49,404 nt of DNA from CAYZEZ01 sp964477295 (GTDB lineage Bacteria > Bacteroidota > Bacteroidia > Bacteroidales > SM23-62). The translations under genes were made by a program, and so were the position numbers. Shown in pieces: positions 44,001 to 49,404 of this stretch. Location: positions 1 through 49,404 of the forward strand of contig CAYZEZ010000001.1 of NCBI GenBank assembly GCA_964477295.1, given 5' to 3'. Under the pieces are notes generated by a model that had not been told where the DNA came from, ran no database searches, and worked only from the letters and a program-made list of their open reading frames with translations. Each line of letters begins with the position of its first letter. The first letter of the stretch is position 1.

Positions 44001-45819
44001 TTAAAAGGTAGTTTGCACAGGAATCGGTACCCGATTCAGGTACAATATATACCAGGTGGCTGGTAAGGGAATCGCCGGTGATTACATTTTTTATGAATTC
44101 ATTTCTGTCAGCCCCATTGTTCAGTTCAATGGTATGTCCCCAGAGTGAATCCCTTGAGGCAATTGTCATCCACTGGAATGTCGTGTAATCGGTGCTGTCG
44201 AGTTTTAGGGTATAAGGTTTGGATTGATCCACCGGGGTATAGGTAAGGATAACACTGGTGTTATCTTCATTCAGGGAACTAAAGATTACCCGGTTTTCAG
44301 GACCTGTTCCCGGGATATCTTTCAGCAGCACCTGCTCATTATATGTTCCCGGATCAACCAGGAATATTGTACTGTCACTAATGCCACAATTGCAGAGTGC
44401 ATCCGCTGCATGCTGGAAACTGTTGTAGGTTTTTCCGGCACCGACATGATATGTCCCGTTAAGTACACTGTCACATGCGAATTCAGTTGCGATCAGGGTA
44501 TCATTGCTCGTGTATTCATCGGTTTTTCCATTCGGATCCATTATCCAGGCTTCAAGGGTGTGGTAATTATGAGTGAAATCATAGGTTCCGATCACGATAG
44601 AATCTTTGTCCTCATAAAGGGAGAGGCTGCCACTCCAGGAAAATGGTGTTTGAGCTGCACCGTCCACTTTCCAGCCGATGTCAGCGCTGGTGATGGTTTC
44701 TGTCCCAAAACTTTTCAGAGTAACTGTCACATCCTGCGAGCCGGTCATGAATCCCCCGTCCCAGTGGTTAAATGCCATGATACCGAGATCGATCGTATCG
44801 TGTTCATAGACCTCAAATCCCATGTCGGCTGTGGTACCATCCGGATCAAGGGGATTCCCCGGATCCCCGGTGTTGATGCAGGGGGATCCACGCATCAATG
44901 TGAAATCACCCGAATCGGGTTCGGTTAGCAGGGGAACGGTGTCCAGGTTGGTAGGTCCGGTTGCTCCCGGGGCGCAGGTGTAAGTAAGGGTTGAGTTTGT
45001 AACATTGTTTTCCCAGATGATGGAACTGTTAACTATTGATGGTGTACTGCCGAATGTGCTGATCCCATAATCTCCCCAAACGGCCTGATTCCCCCAGATA
45101 GTAGACTGTTCAATCAGCGCATACCCGATATTTTGAAGTTCTAATCCTCCGGCTTCCCCGCTGCCACTCCAGCCGTCATAAAATGCTTCATTATCATAAA
45201 CAAGGCATCGGTGCATCTCAAGGTAGCTGTCGTCGTTCGAGAAGAGCCCCCCGCCATACCGGCACCGGTTATTCCTGATAATGGAGTTATTGATAATTAG
45301 TTTACCATCATTATAAATGCCAGCCCCTTGGTCCAAATCACTAGTGTGGACCTCTCCGTTTCCATCCTCGATAATAAATCCATCCACTTCAGCCGTATCG
45401 GGATTGAAGATAACATGACAAGCATTATCGCCCCGCTGTCCTATCGATCCTATATCTCCGCTCAGAATAACCGGATTTGCTCTCCAGTCGCGCTGTGAAT
45501 CGGCAGTTTCCGTACCCGAGAACCCACCCAGCATAACGATATGGTCAGGCAGGGCAAATGTGCTTAGGAAGTCGGTAGGGCTGTATGTGCCGTCCCTTAG
45601 CCGGTCGGGTTTATATATACCCCCTGCTACCCACACAGTATCTCCTTCAGCGGCCTGGTAAAGAGCTTCAGCAAGGCTGGTGTAGGCATAAGTCCAGGAA
45701 GATCCGTCAATAGTTGGTCCCGGAGCATCCTGATCGACATAAATCCGGGTTTGTGAAAAAGTACTTGTCCCGATAAATAGAAAGGCAAAAAAAGTGGCCA
45801 GGCGCAGTATAGTCGTCAT
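41050..45819 (-). CDS. Giant T9SS-secreted beta-helix surface protein
   Basis: A 1589-aa exported protein with a signal peptide (MTTILRLATFFAFLFIGTST, cut near FSQ). Residues about 25-330 form a parallel beta-helix (DGSSWTYAYTSLAEALYQAA, GDTVWVAGGIYKP, repeated IxNNxIxxN units). A CARDB-like beta-sandwich follows (about 345-450). Two more right-handed beta-helix regions span about 455-880 and 890-1290 (INNEIQVINNFIS, HVYMLHIDSI). Ig/PKD-like segments lie at about 1300-1480. The C-terminus (about 1510-1589) is a type A T9SS sorting domain: NIYPNPAYDKFYL, ISLTDIQGRW, MDISGLPAGIYNLRI. Carbohydrate or surface contact is likely, but no lyase active site was recognised. It is a single gene upstream of the methyltransferase unit on the same strand, 187 bp away. 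Confidence 0.88.
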   Translation of the reverse strand: MTTILRLATFFAFLFIGTSTFSQTRIYVDQDAPGPTIDGSSWTYAYTSLAEALYQAAEGDTVWVAGGIYKPDRLRDGTYSPTDFLSTFALPDHIVMLGGFSGTETADSQRDWRANPVILSGDIGSIGQRGDNACHVIFNPDTAEVDGFIIEDGNGEVHTSDLDQGAGIYNDGKLIINNSIIRNNRCRYGGGLFSNDDSYLEMHRCLVYDNEAFYDGWSGSGEAGGLELQNIGYALIEQSTIWGNQAVWGDYGISTFGSTPSIVNSSIIWENNVTNSTLTYTCAPGATGPTNLDTVPLLTEPDSGDFTLMRGSPCINTGDPGNPLDPDGTTADMGFEVYEHDTIDLGIMAFNHWDGGFMTGSQDVTVTLKSFGTETITSADIGWKVDGAAQTPFSWSGSLSLYEDKDSIVIGTYDFTHNYHTLEAWIMDPNGKTDEYTSNDTLIATEFACDSVLNGTYHVGAGKTYNSFQHAADALCNCGISDSTIFLVDPGTYNEQVLLKDIPGTGPENRVIFSSLNEDNTSVILTYTPVDQSKPYTLKLDSTDYTTFQWMTIASRDSLWGHTIELNNGADRNEFIKNVITGDSLTSHLVYIVPESGTDSCANYLLIRHSLFRLGKWSVYIEGQPGLYLKGLELRSNEIEDFYNGAVHLKYMTAPQILANRIECTLESSEMNDMIHLYYVNDITRIKGNKLYKHHRGNYTTNGIRFNSSSGGSINNEIQVINNFISINSGNTCFYSSSSGKMKIFNNTFLSYGTSGSPFSVDQNTFQVYNNSFVNLAGGIAANYAYTPVPDCDYNNYYGTGDYLIQNGANKPTTIQEWIDSVGVDQHSISSISGFFGMTDLHTLSADLDSAGTPLTDVNGDIDGQSRNATHPDIGADEFDYPGAMRGDYIIGSSGTADFESVSDALNHVYMLHIDSITNLLLEPEEHEEQLVIFPVPGATSAHPLTLTSSSGDSSDTWISYHNQTLQKDYVYHLSGAKHLHFKNLGFSSERTEKYQGIILLTDSCVDIAFTGNYFLTAKSSFSLYGDLISSEDYRNTELAIEGNYFHNGWNGINIISETYLKYHNKVNISRNEFRNQSNAGIYVDLAKEISINSNRFYSTPEFAGSGGINQGIHIQNTGKGEVYEPTVMNNIFDMHAQTASFPIQLLSSDSLLVLHNTVYSDVTPIHILSCNGTIANNIFHATTGNTGFDVGDTAGLALMHNVYYIDDLYDWEVAFDKMDPTSFEADPVYEDLQSFIPTSPFLKNTGKYFSEAPYDINGVNRFPDPDIGAIEFENALYQVPFADTSVCYGESMIVDAGEGFDSYSWSNDSTGQTFNLVSTNYGGGEREFRVTVDIQGNQYKDTVNVMIAVPEVDLGPDISNCANDTAILDGGPGYAWYDWNDSRYDGLQYCPAPMSANTNYDYILEITDQYGCKARDTVNVSGKAIPGGVNIIPENDTTLRASITGDVFELQWYMNGEPIAGATADVYYMQGGGIYMLEGITQEGCSGFSEEYVNTTSIQPMFSNQRDNAFNIYPNPAYDKFYLSINQIIKNPIISLTDIQGRWILILRKGDLQPGEVHEMDISGLPAGIYNLRIQSDDNCYYQRLIIQ

Positions 45820-46005
45820 AATAATAAGGTTATGTTTATGGAATTTTAAAGGTAGATAAAATATTTCGCTGATTGAAGATATTTCATAACATGATTATTA
45901 CGGAAAAAATGTATTATATCAAGCGAATAGTTTACGTTCAAATAATAGTATATTTATGACAAATCAATTTCAGGTTGATTATTTGAAAAGATTAACAAGC
46001 TGAAT

Positions 46006-47046
46006 ATGGTAAGGAACCGTAAAAGACTATCCTTTCTTGACAGGTATCTTACCATCTGGATTTTTGCTGCCATGGTTATTGGAGTGTTATCGGGTTATTT
46101 CTTACCTGATATTGCACAATTCTGGAACGGGATGAGCAGGGGGACGACCAATATTCCGATAGCCATTGGCCTGATTGTAATGATGTATCCTCCGCTGGCG
46201 AAGGTCAGGTACGAGGAACTTAAAGATGTATTTCACAACAGAAAGATCCTGTTGCTTTCATTGATACAGAACTGGCTAATCGGGCCGGTCCTGATGTTTC
46301 TCCTAGCCATAATTTTTTTAAGGGATTACCCGCACTATATGGCGGGACTGATCCTGATCGGATTGGCCAGGTGCATAGCCATGGTGATTGTGTGGAATGA
46401 GCTGGCACGGGGAGATACAGAATATGCTGCGGGACTTGTAGCTTTCAATTCTATTTTCCAGGTCCTTTTCTTTTCATTTTATGCCTATTTTTTTATTACT
46501 CTTCTGCCCGGGTGGTTTGGGCTGGAATCTTTTGCTGTTGATATAACGATGCGCCAGATTGCCGAAAGTGTATTTATTTACCTGGGCATTCCTTTTCTTG
46601 CCGGGTTCCTGACCAGGTTCATTCTGATAAGGATCAGAACCAAAGAATGGTATCATAAAAAGTTTATTCCGAAAATCAGTCCCCTTACACTGGTGGCGTT
46701 ACTATTCACTATCCTTGTAATGTTTTCGCTGAAAGGTGAATACATCATAAAAATTCCTCTCGATGTAGTCAGGATCGCTATTCCCCTGATCATTTATTTT
46801 GTCATAATGTTCCTTGTATCTTTTTTTATGGGGAAAAGGATAGGTGCAGGTTATTCAAAAACCACAACGATTGCTTTTACAGCAGCCAGCAACAACTTTG
46901 AACTGGCCATCGCAGTAGCTGTGACAGTATTCGGGATAGCTTCAGGTGAGGCATTTGCAGCAGTGATCGGACCACTTGTTGAAGTACCTGTATTGATTTT
47001 GCTGGTAAGCGTAGCCCTGAGGTTTCAGAGGAAGTATTTTGCATAA
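46006..47046 (+). CDS. ACR3-type arsenite efflux permease
   Basis: A 346-aa inner-membrane protein of the bile acid/arsenite transporter superfamily with about ten helices. LIGLARCIAMVIVWNELARG (about 117-136) contains the conserved cysteine (Cys123) needed for arsenite transport in ACR3, and FTAASNNFELAIAVAV is the second signature region (near 294-309). It exports arsenite using the proton gradient. No arsR, arsC or arsM gene is next to it and no operator was recognised, so induction by arsenic cannot be supported here. It is divergent from the beta-helix gene and convergent with the following histidine kinase gene. Confidence 0.88.
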   Translation: MVRNRKRLSFLDRYLTIWIFAAMVIGVLSGYFLPDIAQFWNGMSRGTTNIPIAIGLIVMMYPPLAKVRYEELKDVFHNRKILLLSLIQNWLIGPVLMFLLAIIFLRDYPHYMAGLILIGLARCIAMVIVWNELARGDTEYAAGLVAFNSIFQVLFFSFYAYFFITLLPGWFGLESFAVDITMRQIAESVFIYLGIPFLAGFLTRFILIRIRTKEWYHKKFIPKISPLTLVALLFTILVMFSLKGEYIIKIPLDVVRIAIPLIIYFVIMFLVSFFMGKRIGAGYSKTTTIAFTAASNNFELAIAVAVTVFGIASGEAFAAVIGPLVEVPVLILLVSVALRFQRKYFA

Positions 47047-47107
47047 AGTGGTATCATTTGCAGCTTCACCAGGGGGTCAGTCTCTTCCCGGGAAATCATT
47101 TTCAACA

Positions 47108-48430
47108 TCAATTATTTATATTATTTGCCTGTTCAGTAAATATTGGCATAGTAAATCTAAAATCACTCCCTTTGCCTACCTCACTTTCCACCCAAATCTT
47201 GCCACCGTGTTTTGCAACAAATTCTTTACAAAGCAGTAATCCTAACCCTGTTCCTGTTTCTTCAGCTGTACCTTTTGTGGTAAGAACTTCTGATATATCA
47301 AAGAGTTTTGCCAGATTTTCCGGTGGAATTCCTATTCCATTGTCTGAAACCGAAATTATTACATCTGATTGTGTTTGCTCGGTAATAATATTTATTGTGC
47401 CACTGTTGTTTGTAAATTTTATAGCATTCGAAACAAGATTTCGCAACACCGTTTTTAACATATCAATATCTGCAAAAACATTTAAGCGGTCTTCTGTGAG
47501 ACACTTGATTACTATGTTTTTTTCATCGGCAATCGGATTAAGAGTTATCAGAACATCATTATAAACATCCGTTAGACTCAGATTCTGTGGTTTGAAAGGA
47601 ATATTGCCCTGTTGCGCTCTTGCCCAATTCAATAAATCATCCAATAAATCAACAGAGCGTTGCGCTGATTTATTAATATTAATTACGAGATTCTCAATTT
47701 TATCAAAATCGTATTTATGAATGTTTTTTGTTAATAGTTCGGATAAACCCAGAAGGCTATTGAAGGGACTTTTTAAATCATGTCCGAGAATTGATATAAA
47801 ACGGTCTTTGTCGGCATTTAGTTGACGTAGTCTTATTTCGCTCTTTTCTGCTCTTAGTCTTTCGAAAGTATAGTTTTTGTGAACAAACCTGATAATTATA
47901 TATATTAAATAAGAACAGTAAATGAATGTAATGAGATTGTCAATCCAACGGTCAGTTTCAGATGGAAAGTTTATGATTAAATCTGGTCTGTAGAACTGAA
48001 TAAGAAGAAGAAAAATATTCACAACTATGAAAAGAATGATAATATATTTCTTTATTTTATTGGGAACCACTAATAATCCAAGGATTAATATTACAAATGC
48101 AGGCATTATATTCGATCCATTAATGCCACCATTAAAAATCCAAATAATTGAAACTCCAAATATTGCAACTATAATAACCGGTGTAGCAAAAGGTTTAACT
48201 ATGCTTTTAAATCTGACAAAATAGTAAATGGCTATCAGAAGAACAGATATAAAGATCAGTATTATTACAGTAATTGCTGAAGGTGCAGTAATACAATTGA
48301 TTATTCCACCCAAGGCACAAAGCAATATTCCAACGATAATTGCAGACAACAATAAACGATGCTCCAATGAGAAATTTTCTTTCTCTGCAAAAACATAATT
48401 ACGGATTTCTTTAATTCTTCTTTTAATCAT
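47108..48430 (-). CDS. Membrane-bound sensor histidine kinase
   Basis: A 440-aa kinase with about six to seven membrane helices in the first 185 residues (25-45, 52-74, 82-99, 107-123, 128-146, 164-183) and no obvious extracellular sensor domain. The dimerisation domain has His217 in ILGHDLKSPFNS; the catalytic domain has NLVSNAIKF (331-339), DNGIGIP (363-369), GTGLGL (393-398) and a final GKGSDFRFTMP segment. The tail lacks a receiver. The ligand is unknown. It is separated by 244 bp from a hybrid kinase on the same strand. The sequence is more A+T-rich than the arg and atp regions, as judged by eye. Confidence 0.92.
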   Translation of the reverse strand: MIKRRIKEIRNYVFAEKENFSLEHRLLLSAIIVGILLCALGGIINCITAPSAITVIILIFISVLLIAIYYFVRFKSIVKPFATPVIIVAIFGVSIIWIFNGGINGSNIMPAFVILILGLLVVPNKIKKYIIILFIVVNIFLLLIQFYRPDLIINFPSETDRWIDNLITFIYCSYLIYIIIRFVHKNYTFERLRAEKSEIRLRQLNADKDRFISILGHDLKSPFNSLLGLSELLTKNIHKYDFDKIENLVININKSAQRSVDLLDDLLNWARAQQGNIPFKPQNLSLTDVYNDVLITLNPIADEKNIVIKCLTEDRLNVFADIDMLKTVLRNLVSNAIKFTNNSGTINIITEQTQSDVIISVSDNGIGIPPENLAKLFDISEVLTTKGTAEETGTGLGLLLCKEFVAKHGGKIWVESEVGKGSDFRFTMPIFTEQANNINN

Positions 48431-48674
48431 TACATTTTTTCATACGAAATTTTATACATAATATATCTTCTGCCAAATTGATGGAGCTGCAAAGGCCGAC
48501 GTTCCTGAAAGTTGAAAAGTATATGAACCTGTTACAAAATTCTTTCTCGCTTTATTTACTGGTGGCTTATTATTGCAATTCATGGTTCAGAAAAACATCG
48601 ATACCATTAAAATGCAGAGGGAATAAATCATAAAGGAAAACCCACAAATAAATCATTAGATTAATGCTGAATTT
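48431..48674. other. Kinase-kinase intergenic region with unresolved short frames
   Basis: Two overlapping short frames on opposite strands are both protein-like. On the plus strand 48516-48626 encodes 36 residues with a membrane-helix-like core (KFFLALFTGGLLLQFMVQKN) and no start codon. On the minus strand 48452-48583 encodes 43 residues from an ATG (MNCNNKPPVNKARKNFVTGS, then YTFQLSGTSAFAAPSIWQKI). At most one is likely to be a gene or decayed gene fragment; neither is recognised. Nothing else was identified. Confidence 0.2.
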
Positions 48675-49404
48675 CTATTTTTTATATTGCTTTTTGATTA
48701 ACTTCAGTAATAAGGTACAATTAATTGGTTTAGATATATAATCGTTACATCCCGCTTCTATTGCCTTTTCTATGTCAACAGCAAATGCATAGGCTGTTTG
48801 TGCAATGATGATTACATCCGTGTTAAATAGACGGATTTGACGTGTGGCTTCATATCCATCCATTTCGGGCATCCTAATGTCCATTAAAATCAAGTCAAGG
48901 TCGGGATTGTTTCGACAAGCCTCAATAGCTTCAATTCCTGTTTCTGCATGTATAATTTTATGACTGATTTCCTGAAGTGCTTCGGTAATGAACAAAGCCG
49001 ATGCTTCTTCATCTTCTGCAATTAATATTTTCAGGTCTTTTATTTCAACTCCTTCATCCTTCTCAGAAACAGCATTTCCGATAACGTTTTTGTCGTTCGA
49101 TACATTATTGTAAGGTATGGTAAAATAAAATATTGAGCCTTTCTCTTCTTCGCTTTCGATCCAAATCTCGCCACCAAGTTTTTCTACATAAGATTTAGAT
49201 ATTGACAAACCCAAACCAGAACCCTGGTAAGCACGTTTATCTTCAATATCAGCCTGAATAAAAAGTTCAAATATTGCATTCAATCGGTCATTGGGAATTC
49301 CAATGCCTGTATCTTTCACAAAGAATTCAAGGTATCCCCCCCTTTTATTATATCCAAATTCAATTGAGCCTTCATCGGTAAACTTAATGGCATTTTTAAC
49401 AAGG
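48675..49404 (-). CDS. Hybrid sensor histidine kinase, C-terminal part (truncated by window edge)
   Basis: The frame is open to the right edge of the window. The visible 242 residues begin inside the catalytic domain: LVKNAIKFTDEGSIEFGYNK is the N-box, then FFVKDTGIGIPNDRL (G1 box), QGSGLGLSISKSY (G2) and a GSIFYFTIPY end. After a linker comes a receiver domain with LKILIAEDEEASA, phosphoacceptor aspartate in LILMDIRMPEMDG and the lysine in YISKPI. The sensor and dimerisation domains lie beyond the window. An apparent GTG start at 49319 is rejected because it would cut the catalytic domain in half and the frame upstream is conserved. Its input signal is unknown. Confidence 0.9.
   Translation of the reverse strand, partial: LVKNAIKFTDEGSIEFGYNKRGGYLEFFVKDTGIGIPNDRLNAIFELFIQADIEDKRAYQGSGLGLSISKSYVEKLGGEIWIESEEEKGSIFYFTIPYNNVSNDKNVIGNAVSEKDEGVEIKDLKILIAEDEEASALFITEALQEISHKIIHAETGIEAIEACRNNPDLDLILMDIRMPEMDGYEATRQIRLFNTDVIIIAQTAYAFAVDIEKAIEAGCNDYISKPINCTLLLKLIKKQYKK

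Noticed and set aside
44224..44928. A 234-residue plus-strand frame inside the beta-helix gene
   Set aside because: It is antisense to the long T9SS protein, has no recognisable domain, and its composition mirrors the real coding frame.
46006..47046. An arsenic resistance island
   Set aside because: Only the permease is present; no arsR, arsC, arsM or arsenite oxidase gene was found on either side.
48675..49319. A short stand-alone protein starting with GTG at 49319
   Set aside because: The frame continues to the window edge with an intact histidine-kinase N-box, so the gene is cut by the edge.

Overview
The window looks like a chromosomal segment of a free-living Bacteroidota (Bacteroidetes) bacterium, probably of the Bacteroidales/Marinilabiliales type. 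The evidence is a C-terminal type IX secretion (Por) sorting domain on a 1589-residue protein, TAnnTTTG-type promoter -7 elements, weak or absent Shine-Dalgarno sequences, an arginine cluster containing the GNAT acyltransferase typical of this phylum, a two-gene atpD-atpC unit, a DUF2723 membrane protein and MacB/FtsX-type permeases. No tRNA, rRNA, insertion sequence, prophage or CRISPR array was recognised.

Region 1 (1-9545) is arginine/proline/carbamoyl-phosphate metabolism. An eight-gene plus-strand operon runs argR, a GNAT acyltransferase, argG, proC, an M20 acylornithine deacylase (argE-like), argH, proB and proA, with overlapping or nearly touching genes. carB (partial, leaving the left edge) is divergent from argR, and carA is convergent with proA, so the two carbamoyl-phosphate synthase subunits are about 8 kb apart on the minus strand with the arg/pro operon between them. 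Two ARG-box-like 18-mers separated by 3 bp sit directly before argR. argB, argC, argD and argF are absent from the window.

Region 2 (9550-29990) is mostly envelope and energy housekeeping: a TlpA-like thioredoxin protein directly upstream of carA, a Na/Pi cotransporter, a polyprenyl diphosphate synthase, a DUF2723 protein, a metallopeptidase/beta-propeller/beta-barrel protein, a LEA-like lipoprotein, a TonB-like protein, a family 9 glycosyltransferase, an alpha/beta hydrolase, atpD-atpC, two paralogous outer-membrane barrels, an M24 aminopeptidase, and a repeat protein carrying a GH16-like domain without catalytic glutamates.

Region 3 (29990-37513) is accessory: an ABC permease, a gamma-glutamyltransferase N-terminal remnant, a tetraheme NapC/NirT-like cytochrome fused to a SUMF1-type domain, a secreted Gfo/Idh/MocA oxidoreductase, a Tat-type TIM-barrel isomerase and a TauE/SafE exporter.

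Region 4 (37571-49404) is signalling and surface: a methyltransferase, six-TM hybrid histidine kinase and response regulator cassette whose order resembles phcB-phcS-phcR quorum-sensing loci, a giant T9SS beta-helix protein, an ACR3-type transporter, a second histidine kinase and the C-terminal half of a third, hybrid one.

Degenerate period-7 or period-9 repeats occur at several gene ends (8402-8477, 23437-23534, 23786-23869, 35665-35729); one of them encodes the last residues of CarA. The strongest candidates for something undescribed are the methyltransferase-kinase-regulator cassette, the cytochrome-SUMF1 fusion and the pseudo-GH16 repeat protein.
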